Part shown: positions 1 through 6,899 of the stretch, piece after piece | Position numbering within the stretch: position 1 is the stretch's first letter | Layout of the letters: each line of letters starts with the position of its first letter | Origin: UBA5972 sp964637875 | Lineage (GTDB): Bacteria > Pseudomonadota > Alphaproteobacteria > Rhodobacterales > Rhodobacteraceae | Direction of reading: 5' to 3' | Length of the DNA: 22,345 bases | NCBI GenBank assembly: GCA_964637875.1 | Contig: CAZWXK010000042.1 | Location: 1 to 22,345 of the forward strand | Position numbers and translations under genes: made by a program | Notes under the pieces: model-generated | Database searches by the model: none | Seen by the model: only the letters and a program-made list of their open reading frames with translations | Told to the model about the DNA's origin: nothing

Positions 1-16
1 CCCCGTGCCCGGCCGA

Positions 17-1090
17 ATGGATGTCGTCGAACGGGCGATCGCGGCAACCCATGCACCCACCCATGGGGAAAATCCCGTCGCCCTCGGCCCCGCCCGCAAG
101 GCCGCCGTCATCATCCGTCTGCTCAAGGGGGCGGATGCGCCGCTGCCGCTCGACCGGCTGCCGTCGCGCACCGCGGCACGCCTGCTGCACGAGATGACGG
201 CAATCGGACGGCTCGATGCCCGGGCCACCCTGGCCGTCATTGACGAATTTCTGAACCATCTCGCCCGGCCCGACCTGGTGTTTCCGGCCACCATCGAGGA
301 CGCCCTCGCCCAGTTCGGCGACGACCTTGCGCCCGAGGTGACGGCGCAGCTCGGCCACAGACCCGTTGACGAGACCGCCGCCGCCTGGGACGAAATCGCC
401 GCCGCCGATGCGGCCTGTCTGGCCGAAATCCTGTCGGATCAGGGCCTGCAGGTGCGCGCGCTGGTCCTGTCGCGGCTCGACCCGGTGCAGGCGGCCGCGC
501 TGCTGGCGCAGATGCCGCCCGAGGACGCCGACGCGCTGGTCATGGCGGCCGCGACCATGGGTCCGGTCTCGCAACAGGTGCTTGACGCCACCGGCCGCGC
601 CCTGGCCGAAACCCTGCGCGCGCGCCGCCAGACCGGCGCCCTGCCCGGCCAGCCTGTCACCCGGGTTGCCGAAATCCTGAATTTCGCGCCGGGAACCCAG
701 CGTGACGCCCTGCTGGAGCGTATCGAAAAGACCGATGCCGACATGGCCGGTCGCCTGCGCCGGGCCATGTTCACATTCGCCGACATCCCCGCCCGCCTGC
801 AACCGGCCGATGTGCCCAAGGTGGTGCGCGAGGCCGACAATGCCGATCTGGTGACGGCGCTCGCCGGCGCCTCGGGTGGCGATGATCGCGCCGCCGCCGA
901 TTATCTGCTGGGCAATATCTCGAAACGTCTTGCCGAACAGATCCGCGAGGAAATGGCCGAGCATCCGGCCATCGACCCGCGCGATGCGGATGCGGCAATG
1001 ACCGCGATCATTGCGGTCATCCGCCGGCTGGAACGCGCGGGCGAGATCACCCTTGTCATGGCCGAGGACGACGATCAGGAGGGCAAATAA
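17..1090 (+). CDS. fliG: Flagellar motor switch protein FliG (5' end may lie outside the window)
   Basis: FliG is the C-ring protein that transmits torque between the MotAB stator and the rotor. From the ATG at 17 the product is 357 residues, close to the usual 330-350. The N-terminal part (GPARKAAVIIRLL) matches the FliG start, the middle carries PVTRVAEILNF and MFTFADI, and the C-terminal torque region reads SKRLAEQIREEM followed by IRRLERAGEI, all typical of the family. The EHPQ signature of the middle domain is replaced by DQGLQ, so this is a divergent member. The frame is open to the window edge: a GTG at 5 is also possible, and I see no clear ribosome binding site before either start, so a start further upstream cannot be excluded. 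No other flagellar gene is visible. The assignment is firm; the start is not. Confidence 0.88.
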   Translation: MDVVERAIAATHAPTHGENPVALGPARKAAVIIRLLKGADAPLPLDRLPSRTAARLLHEMTAIGRLDARATLAVIDEFLNHLARPDLVFPATIEDALAQFGDDLAPEVTAQLGHRPVDETAAAWDEIAAADAACLAEILSDQGLQVRALVLSRLDPVQAAALLAQMPPEDADALVMAAATMGPVSQQVLDATGRALAETLRARRQTGALPGQPVTRVAEILNFAPGTQRDALLERIEKTDADMAGRLRRAMFTFADIPARLQPADVPKVVREADNADLVTALAGASGGDDRAAADYLLGNISKRLAEQIREEMAEHPAIDPRDADAAMTAIIAVIRRLERAGEITLVMAEDDDQEGK

Positions 1091-1093
1091 GAG

Positions 1094-1160
1094 GGGCGCG
1101 GGCATTCGGGGCCGCGCCCGTCGGGGACGGGGCCGGGCGCTGTCGGGGCTGGTAGCCCCG
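1094..1160 (+). terminator. Two hairpins between convergent genes fliG and the zeta inhibitor
   Basis: Two perfect stems follow the fliG stop: GGGCGCGG (1094-1101) pairs with CCGCGCCC (1112-1119), and CGGGGCT (1144-1150) pairs with AGCCCCG (1154-1160) across a 3-nt loop. Neither is followed by a T run, so they are at best factor-assisted terminators. The second hairpin and the bases after it resemble a degraded copy of the hairpin repeat found at 3501, 9010 and 15363. The position between two convergent genes supports a terminator role. Confidence 0.4.
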
Positions 1161-1225
1161 CATCCGCCCGAATACGACCCCGGATCCACCCCCATCCAGG
1201 CGCGACGCAGGGCTTGACGGGGTTG

Positions 1226-1540
1226 TCAGACCTCGTTCATCAGCTGTTCCTTGGCCACGGCCAGGGTCTCGGCCAGCTTGGCCCGGATCTGCTCCTCGCT
1301 GGCCCTGTCGCCCAGATCGGCCATCAGACGGCGTACCACGTCGTCGATTCCGGCCTCTTCGAAATCGGATTTGACGATTTCCATGGCATAGGCATCGGCC
1401 GCCTCGCCCGTCTTGCCCAGCAGCTCGGCCGCCCACAATCCGGTCAGCTTGTTTGCCCTTGCGCGGGCCTTGAACTGCATCTCCTCGTCATGGGCAAACT
1501 TGGCCTCGAACGTGTTTTCGCGTTCGTCAAATGTCGTCAT
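1226..1540 (-). CDS. F1-ATPase inhibitor zeta subunit-like protein (DUF1476)
   Basis: The 104-residue product begins MTTFDERENTFEAKFAHDEE and is rich in charged helices, with no membrane segment or signal peptide. This is the DUF1476 family. In Paracoccus denitrificans and relatives the family member is the zeta subunit, which inserts its N-terminal helix into F1-ATPase and blocks ATP hydrolysis while allowing synthesis. The N-terminal block here (FDERENTFEAKFAHDEEMQFKARARANKLTGLWAAE) is the strongly conserved family core. The start is well placed: on the minus strand GGAG lies six bases before the ATG. It stands alone, convergent with fliG and divergent from purC; the ATP synthase operon is not in the window. 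Family membership is clear; the inhibitory role is inferred from the characterised homologue. Confidence 0.88.
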   Translation of the reverse strand: MTTFDERENTFEAKFAHDEEMQFKARARANKLTGLWAAELLGKTGEAADAYAMEIVKSDFEEAGIDDVVRRLMADLGDRASEEQIRAKLAETLAVAKEQLMNEV

Positions 1541-1577
1541 GTCCGTCTCCGCAGAACCTGGGTTTGTGTGTCTCTCC

Positions 1578-1606
1578 TATATGGCGGCCCGCCGGCAGTG
1601 GTGCAA
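1578..1606 (-). promoter_or_regulatory. Candidate sigma70-type promoter of the zeta inhibitor gene
   Basis: On the minus strand TTGCAC (1606-1601) and CATATA (1583-1578) are separated by 17 bases. The expected transcription start would be about 30 bases before the start codon, leaving room for the GGAG ribosome binding site. Prediction from sequence only. Confidence 0.4.
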
Positions 1607-1648
1607 GGCCACTGTTGCATCATCGCGCGGCCGGGGCGCGAGCCGTGC

Positions 1649-1677
1649 TTGCCCCTTGCCAGCGCAGCCTCTATAGA
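1649..1677 (+). promoter_or_regulatory. Candidate promoter of purC-purS-purQ, with a palindrome over the -10
   Basis: TTGCCC (1649-1654) and TATAGA (1672-1677) are spaced by exactly 17 bases and face purC. The -10 lies inside a perfect 14-bp palindrome, GCCTCTATAGAGGC (1667-1680), which is the right place for a repressor site. The predicted transcript would have a leader of about 100 bases, which carries several GC-rich inverted repeats (GGGGCGCA at 1695-1702 with TGCGCCCC at 1752-1759; ACCCC at 1716-1720 with GGGGT at 1727-1731). No known regulator motif was recognised. Confidence 0.45.
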
Positions 1678-1782
1678 GGCGGCAAAGCAGACTCGGGGCG
1701 CACGGGCGCGCACACACCCCGCGACAGGGGTTGCGCGCGCAAGTCGCGTGTTGCGCCCCCACCGGCCGTGATCGGAGAGCAC

Positions 1783-2544
1783 ATGGCACGCCGCAAGAAA
1801 ATCTACGAAGGCAAGGCCAAGATCCTGTACGAGGGCCCCGAACCGGGCACGCTGGTACAGTATTTCAAGGACGATGCCACCGCGTTCAACGCCGAGAAAC
1901 ACGCGGTGATCGAGGGCAAGGGCGTGCTCAACAACCGCCTGAGCGAGTTCTTCATGCAGGGGCTGACGGCGATCGGCGTGCCCAACCACTTTATCCGGCG
2001 CCTGAACATGCGCGAGCAATTGGTGCGCGCGGTCGAGATCATCCCGCTGGAGGTGGTGGTGCGCAATATCGCGGCCGGCTCGATCAGCAAGCGCCTGGGA
2101 ATCGAGGAAGGCACGCAGCTGCCGCGCCCCATCGTCGAATTCTATTACAAGGACGACGCGCTGGGCGACCCGCTGGTTTCCGAGGAACACATCATCGCCT
2201 TCAACTGGGCCAGCCATCAGGACATGGACGACATGGTGGCGCTGGCGCTGAGGGTCAATGACTTTCTGTCCGGGGTGATGCTGGGCGCGGGCATCCGTCT
2301 GGTCGATTTCAAGATCGAGATCGGACGCATCTATGACGGCGATTTCCAGCGCCTGATCGTGGCCGACGAGATCAGCCCCGACAGCTGCCGCCTGTGGGAC
2401 ATCAAGACCGGGGCGCATCTGGACAAGGATGTGTTCCGCCGCGATCTGGGCGATCTGGCCGATGCCTATACCGAGGTGGCCAGACGCCTGGGGCTGATGC
2501 CCCGCAACGGCAATCGGGGCGCGGGGCCCAAACTGGTGAACTGA
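1783..2544 (+). CDS. purC: Phosphoribosylaminoimidazole-succinocarboxamide synthase (SAICAR synthase)
   Basis: PurC joins aspartate to CAIR using ATP, giving SAICAR in de novo purine synthesis; it is cytoplasmic. The 253-residue product has the N-terminal nucleotide-binding motif KKIYEGKAKILYE (residues 5-17), the family signature around VVVRNIAAGSISKRLG (91-106), LVDFKIEIGR and the late motif ADEISPDSCRLWD. The length is normal for the bacterial enzyme. The reading frame is open well upstream, but the ATG at 1783 is chosen because it gives the conserved N terminus and has GGAG at 1774-1777. It heads a compact purC-purS-purQ operon: the purS ribosome binding site (AAGGA) overlaps the purC stop codon. 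Confidence 0.97.
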   Translation: MARRKKIYEGKAKILYEGPEPGTLVQYFKDDATAFNAEKHAVIEGKGVLNNRLSEFFMQGLTAIGVPNHFIRRLNMREQLVRAVEIIPLEVVVRNIAAGSISKRLGIEEGTQLPRPIVEFYYKDDALGDPLVSEEHIIAFNWASHQDMDDMVALALRVNDFLSGVMLGAGIRLVDFKIEIGRIYDGDFQRLIVADEISPDSCRLWDIKTGAHLDKDVFRRDLGDLADAYTEVARRLGLMPRNGNRGAGPKLVN

Positions 2545-2555
2545 AGGACAATTCG

Positions 2556-2798
2556 ATGAAGGCACGCGTATTCGTGACGTTGAAACAGGGCGTTCTCGAC
2601 CCTCAGGGCGAGGCCGTACGCCATTCGCTGGATGCGCTGGGCTTTGGGGGCGTGAACGCGGTGCGCCAGGGCAAGGTGATCGAGCTGGAGCTGGCCGAAA
2701 CCGATGCGGCGCGCGCCCGGGCGCAGGTGAACGAGATGTGCGAAAAGCTGCTGGCCAATACGGTAATCGAGGATTACCGCGTGGAAATGCTGCCATGA
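2556..2798 (+). CDS. purS: Phosphoribosylformylglycinamidine synthase subunit PurS
   Basis: PurS is the small bridging subunit of three-part FGAM synthase, joining the glutaminase PurQ to the synthetase PurL so that ammonia can pass between them. The 80-residue product (MKARVFVTLKQGVLDPQGEA..., with GFGGVNAVRQGKVIELEL and CEKLLANTVIEDYRVEM) matches the family along its whole length. It has AAGGA eight bases before the ATG, overlapping the purC stop. Its own stop overlaps the purQ start (ATGA), so PurS and PurQ are probably made in matched amounts. The third subunit gene, purL, is not in this window. Confidence 0.96.
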   Translation: MKARVFVTLKQGVLDPQGEAVRHSLDALGFGGVNAVRQGKVIELELAETDAARARAQVNEMCEKLLANTVIEDYRVEMLP

Positions 2799-3466
2799 AG
2801 GCCGCGGTCATCGTCTTTCCCGGCTCGAACTGCGACCGCGATCTGGCGGTGGCGTTGAGGGATGCGTCGGGACAGCAACCCGCGATGATCTGGCACAAGG
2901 ATACCGCGCTGCCGGCGGGAATCGACATGATCGGCATTCCCGGCGGGTTTTCCTTTGGCGATTATCTGCGCTGCGGGGCCATTGCCGCCCGGGCGCCGAT
3001 CATGCGCGCGGTTGCCGATTTCGCCCTGCGCGGAGGATATGTGCTGGGTATCTGCAACGGGTTCCAGGTATTGACCGAAACCGGCCTTCTGCCCGGTGCG
3101 CTGATGCGCAATGCGGGGTTGAAATTTGTCTGCAGGGATGTGGATCTGACGGTGCGGACGAATGACAGCGCCTTTACCGCGGCCTATGCCAGGGGACAGC
3201 ATGTCCGCATTCCCGTGGCCCATCATGATGGCAATTACGTCGCCGATCAGGCCCTTGTGGACAGGCTGCGCGGCGAGGATCGAATCGCGTTCACCTATGA
3301 CGACAATCCCAACGGCTCGGTTGCCGATATCGCCGGGATCCTGTCGGAAAACCGCCGCGTGCTGGGCATGATGCCCCATCCCGAACGGATGAGCGACCCC
3401 CGGCTGGGCGGCGCGGACGGGGCGGCCATGTTCCGGTCGCTGGCCGAGGCACTGGTTTCGGCCTGA
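2795..3466 (+). CDS. purQ: Phosphoribosylformylglycinamidine synthase subunit PurQ (glutaminase)
   Basis: PurQ is the class I glutamine amidotransferase subunit of FGAM synthase, releasing ammonia from glutamine for PurL. The 223-residue product starts MKAAVIVFPGSNCDRD and contains the oxyanion-strand motif GIPGGFSFGDYLRCGA (47-62), the nucleophile Cys87 in GICNGFQ, and the His195/Glu197 pair in MMPHPERM, completing the catalytic triad. The start overlaps the purS stop by four bases (ATGA), which also rules out the longer upstream reading of the frame. Last gene of the purCSQ operon, followed by a hairpin repeat. Confidence 0.97.
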   Translation: MKAAVIVFPGSNCDRDLAVALRDASGQQPAMIWHKDTALPAGIDMIGIPGGFSFGDYLRCGAIAARAPIMRAVADFALRGGYVLGICNGFQVLTETGLLPGALMRNAGLKFVCRDVDLTVRTNDSAFTAAYARGQHVRIPVAHHDGNYVADQALVDRLRGEDRIAFTYDDNPNGSVADIAGILSENRRVLGMMPHPERMSDPRLGGADGAAMFRSLAEALVSA

Positions 3467-3500
3467 CCGCCAGGCGGGCGGGACAGGGGGGCAAGGACAA

Positions 3501-3565
3501 GGGGGCTGGCGGCCCCCTCTTGCCTGCGGCAATTCACCCCCGCGCGTATTTGGACAAAGAAGAAG
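3501..3565 (+). repeat. Dispersed hairpin repeat, copy A (likely purQ terminator)
   Basis: A GGGGGC/GCCCCC stem (3501-3506 with 3512-3517, 5-nt loop) is followed by a conserved tail with AATTCACCCCCGCGCGTATT and CAAAGAAGAAG. It matches 63 of 65 bases with the copy at 15363-15427, and a shorter form occurs at 9010-9058. Each copy lies just after the 3' end of a plus-strand gene in the same orientation, so the hairpin probably ends transcription. I associate repeats of this type with Rhodobacterales intergenic regions. Confidence 0.8.
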
Positions 3566-3576
3566 CGGCGGTTGGC

Positions 3577-4920
3577 CTACAGATAATCCGAGCGGCTGAG
3601 GCCGTATTTGGCCATCTTTTCGTTCAGCGTCCGGCGCGGGATCCTGAGTTCCTCCATCACCCCGGTGATCGACCCCCGATGGCGGCGCATGGTATTGTCG
3701 ATCAGCATGCGTTCGAAGGCCTCGACATATTCCTTGAGCGGCTTGCCTTCGGCAACCATGACCGAGGGGAGGTCGGCATTGTCCGACAGCAGCAGCGCCC
3801 CGATCGAGCCCGTGCCGCGACGCCTCTGCAGGACGGTGCGTTCGGCGAGGTTGATCAGCTGACGAACATTGCCCGGCCAGGGCGCCTGCAGCAGCTGGGC
3901 GGCCTCCTTGGCGGAAATTTCGGGGGGCGCGCAGCCATATTCCTCGGCAAAGGTTTCGGCAAAGCGATTGAACAGGGTCAGGATGTCTTCGCCACGCTGG
4001 CGCAATGGCGGCGGGGCGAGGCGCATTGCCGCCAGCCGGTAATAGAGATCGGAACGCAGGACGTCCTCGCAACGGGTGTCGGAATCCGAGAGGTTGCAGA
4101 TGGCGATGATACGCAGGCTGGGAGGCTGGCCACCGATTTCCTGTTCGTTGATCAGATTGACAAGTCTTGCCTGCAGCGCGGCGGGCAGGGCCTCGATATC
4201 CTCGAGGCACAGGGTGCCGCCCCGGGTCTGTTCGATCCAGGTCAGCCCGGCCCCCTCGGGCGGGGGGCCGAACATCAGGGCGGCCAGTTCTTCCTCGTCA
4301 TGGGCGGCGCAGCTGACCGCCAGGAAGCGGCGCCCCTGGCGCGGCCCGCAGGCGTGCAGCGCATGCGCGACCAGGCTTTTACCGGTGCCCGTCTCGCCGT
4401 CGATCAGCACATGGCTGTCGGCCTGTGCCATGTCGAGGATGTCCTCGCGCAGGCGCTCCATCACCGGGCTGGATCCGACCAGCTTGCGCAGCAGGACGGT
4501 TCCGTCGGAAAGTTCGCGCCTGAGCGCACGGTTGTCGAGGGCGAGGCGCCGGGCATGAATGGCCCGGCGCGCCAGATCGCCCAGGCGTTCGGGATCAAAG
4601 GGTTTTTCCACGAAGTCATAGGCGCCGATACGCATCGCCTCGACCGCCATGGGGACGTCGCCATGGCCCGTGATCAGGATCACCGGCAGCGCCGGGTCCA
4701 TCATCATCACCCGGCGCAGAAAGGCCATGCCGTCCATGCCGGGCATCTTGATGTCGCTGATGATGATGCCGTTGTAATCGGGCGCGATATCGGCAAGCGC
4801 GGCCTCGGCGCTGGCATAGCTGCGGGTGTTGTAGCCCGACAGCGACAGCCATTGCGAGATGGAAAGGCGCATGTCCTCTTCGTCGTCAACGATGGCTATG
4901 GTCATGGAATCCGGCATCAT
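3577..4920 (-). CDS. dctD: DctD-like response regulator of the NtrC family, lacking GAFTGA
   Basis: The 447-residue product has a receiver domain (about 6-120; phosphoacceptor Asp56 in IIISDIKMPGMDG, Thr84, Lys107), an AAA+ domain (about 142-370) and a C-terminal Fis-type helix-turn-helix (about 405-440). Walker A (GETGTGKS, 175-182), both arginine-finger positions (Arg289, Arg295) and sensor II (WPGNVRQL, 348-355) are kept. Two key parts are altered: the GAFTGA loop that contacts sigma54 is absent, with a stretch about six residues shorter between LMFG and GGTL than in PspF, and the Walker B Asp-Glu is reversed to Glu-Asp (240-241). It follows dctB by 48 bases, so the pair probably senses C4-dicarboxylates, although no dct transporter gene is in view. 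The start is uncertain: ATG at 4920, 4917 or 4905; the last gives the usual MTIAIVDDEEDM N terminus. Confidence 0.85.
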   Translation of the reverse strand: MMPDSMTIAIVDDEEDMRLSISQWLSLSGYNTRSYASAEAALADIAPDYNGIIISDIKMPGMDGMAFLRRVMMMDPALPVILITGHGDVPMAVEAMRIGAYDFVEKPFDPERLGDLARRAIHARRLALDNRALRRELSDGTVLLRKLVGSSPVMERLREDILDMAQADSHVLIDGETGTGKSLVAHALHACGPRQGRRFLAVSCAAHDEEELAALMFGPPPEGAGLTWIEQTRGGTLCLEDIEALPAALQARLVNLINEQEIGGQPPSLRIIAICNLSDSDTRCEDVLRSDLYYRLAAMRLAPPPLRQRGEDILTLFNRFAETFAEEYGCAPPEISAKEAAQLLQAPWPGNVRQLINLAERTVLQRRRGTGSIGALLLSDNADLPSVMVAEGKPLKEYVEAFERMLIDNTMRRHRGSITGVMEELRIPRRTLNEKMAKYGLSRSDYL

Positions 4921-4968
4921 GTCGCTGTCTGCCCGTTTTGCGCGCCCTTGAGGCCCTGGTTACTGCTG

Positions 4969-6756
4969 TTACTGCGCCGCCCTTGCGCTGTCATCGATCA
5001 GCGGCATCTGGATCTCGAAGACCGCGCCGCCGCGGGTGCTGTTGCGCGCAATCAGGCGCCCGCCCAGATCGTTCACGATCCCCGACGAGATGGCAAGGCC
5101 CAACCCGACCCCCTCGCCCGGTTTCTTGGTGGTATAGAAGGGTTCGAACAGCTGGTCCAGATCGTCGATTCCCCGACCGTTGTCGTGAATCGCCAGCTTG
5201 GCCACCTCGCCCGCGGTGAGAAAGACGTCCACGGCGGGATTTTCCTGCTCCCTGACCGCATCCAGCGCGTTGCGCAGCAGATTCACGATCACCTGTTCCA
5301 GCCGCAGCTGGTCGCCCAGCACCCGCACGGGCCCGGACGGCAGGCTGCGGGCAAGCGAGACCTGCATCTGGTTCAGCTGGGGTTCCATCATGGCCAGTGC
5401 GGTGTCCAGCGCCTCGCGCAGATCGACCGCGACCAGTTCGTCCCCGCCCTTGCGGGCATAGGATTTCAGCTGTCGGGTGATCGCGCTCATCCGGCCTATC
5501 AGGTCATCGATGCGCTGGAACGAGGACAGCGCCTCTTCGGTGCGGTGGCGTTGCAGCAGAAGGCGCGCGCCGGCCAGATAGGTCTTCATCGCGGCCAGCG
5601 GCTGGTTCAGCTCGTGGCTGACCGCGGCCGACATCTCGCCCAGGGCGGCCAGTTTCGAGGCCTGTTGCAGGCTCTGTTCGGCGACACGCAGGCTCTGCTC
5701 GACCTTTTCGCGCTCCTCGATTTCGCGCGAGAGGCGCTCGTTCAGGGCGCGGAGTGCGATCGACTCGCGCTGGAAGAGGGCCGACTGCTGGACCGCGCGG
5801 CGCGAAAGCACATAAAAGACCAGCGCGACAAGGATCGAGAAGCCCATGATCTCGATCGCCAGCACGCCGTTGACGCGCTCGCGCACCGAGGCAAAGGTCG
5901 AGAAATAGGTGATGCGCCATCCCTGAAAGCCGATCTTGCCGTCGATGCGCAGGATTGCCTGCCCCTGGCTGATGGCGTCGGCCGGGCTCTGCTCCCAGTC
6001 GCCGGTGGCCCCGAGCGCGCGCTCGATCGCATTGGGGGCCGAACGCACCTTGAGGGCCTCGGCCACGGTCTGGTATTTCCAGCGCGGCTCGGACGACAGG
6101 ATCACCCGGCCCTTGGAGTCGGTCACCATGATGGCCTCGCCCGCAAAGGCCCATTTCTTTTCCAGGCGCGACAGGTCCACCTCGACCACGATCACGCCGA
6201 TTCCCTGTTTGCCGCTTTCGATCTTGCGCGAATAGCTGAACTGCAGGCCCCCGGATGCCAGCGTCTCGGTGGTAAAGACGGTTTCCTTGTTGCGCAGGGC
6301 GGCGACGAAATAGGCGGCGTTGCGGTGCTGGGTGCCGATCAGCTTGCGGTCGGTGGCGGCGACGGTACGCCCCACCCCGTCGAGCAGCATCAAGGAGGCG
6401 GCGCCGATCTCGTCCCTGATCGAGATGAGCCTTTGCGAGGTGGCAACGAAATCGCCCGAGTTCAGGGCCGAGATCAGGACCGGATCGCGCGACAGCAGGA
6501 GCGGCACGACCGAGGTGCGCTTGAGCTCGCTGAGGATGTTGCCGGCATAGAGGGCAAGCCGCAGCTCGGCCCGCGAGCGGGTTTCCTGGGTAAAGCGCTG
6601 GGTCAGGTACATGTTCGAAACCCAGATCAGCAGGATCGCGATCGCGATCACCACGCCCACCACCAGCCGGGCGACAAGGGTTGTCCGGGGGGATGTCGGG
6701 GGCGTGTCTGTGCCGGATGCGGTCGTGCCCCGGCGCGGGGGGTTCTTGCTGGCCAT
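4969..6756 (-). CDS. dctB: DctB-like sensor histidine kinase (C4-dicarboxylate type)
   Basis: Inner-membrane sensor kinase of 595 residues, partner of the DctD gene downstream. Numbering is from the TTG nine bases upstream (subtract 3 for the chosen ATG). A membrane helix (about 31-53) and a second (about 299-320) bracket a periplasmic sensor region of about 245 residues, the size of the double PDC domain of DctB. A coiled-coil linker (338-370) leads to the H box with His384 in AAVSHELNQPLAAM, then N box NLLRNALDA, G1 DNGRGI, F box EPFYTTK and G2 GVGLGLAIS. The ATG at 6756 is preferred because AGGA lies nine bases before it, whereas the TTG at 6765 has no room for a site. The ligand cannot be read from the sequence; dicarboxylate is inferred from domain order and the DctD neighbour. 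Confidence 0.87.
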   Translation of the reverse strand: MASKNPPRRGTTASGTDTPPTSPRTTLVARLVVGVVIAIAILLIWVSNMYLTQRFTQETRSRAELRLALYAGNILSELKRTSVVPLLLSRDPVLISALNSGDFVATSQRLISIRDEIGAASLMLLDGVGRTVAATDRKLIGTQHRNAAYFVAALRNKETVFTTETLASGGLQFSYSRKIESGKQGIGVIVVEVDLSRLEKKWAFAGEAIMVTDSKGRVILSSEPRWKYQTVAEALKVRSAPNAIERALGATGDWEQSPADAISQGQAILRIDGKIGFQGWRITYFSTFASVRERVNGVLAIEIMGFSILVALVFYVLSRRAVQQSALFQRESIALRALNERLSREIEEREKVEQSLRVAEQSLQQASKLAALGEMSAAVSHELNQPLAAMKTYLAGARLLLQRHRTEEALSSFQRIDDLIGRMSAITRQLKSYARKGGDELVAVDLREALDTALAMMEPQLNQMQVSLARSLPSGPVRVLGDQLRLEQVIVNLLRNALDAVREQENPAVDVFLTAGEVAKLAIHDNGRGIDDLDQLFEPFYTTKKPGEGVGLGLAISSGIVNDLGGRLIARNSTRGGAVFEIQMPLIDDSARAAQ

Positions 6757-6834
6757 TGCCCGCAATCCTACGCCCGTGGGCGCGCGCGCTCAAGGCAAAT
6801 GGCGCAAATCATGCCCCGTGCGGCGACTGCATGC

Positions 6835-6863
6835 TTGTCTTGGCTGGCAACCGGGGCCATAAC
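6835..6863 (+). promoter_or_regulatory. Candidate promoter of the corrinoid activator gene
   Basis: TTGTCT (6835-6840) and CATAAC (6858-6863) are spaced by 17 bases and lie in the 143-bp gap between divergent dctB and the activator gene, giving a leader of about 30 bases. Each hexamer matches four of six consensus bases. Prediction only. Confidence 0.35.
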
Positions 6864-6899
6864 CGCCCCGACAGAACCCCGACAGGACCGGGACAGCAG

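Noticed and set aside
1537..2937. A 466-codon minus-strand open frame across purC and purS
   Set aside because: Antisense to two conserved genes; no motif and no plausible ribosome site.
3467..3576. CRISPR-like repeat
   Set aside because: The repeat copies are many kilobases apart, contain a terminator-like hairpin and have no spacer array or cas gene.
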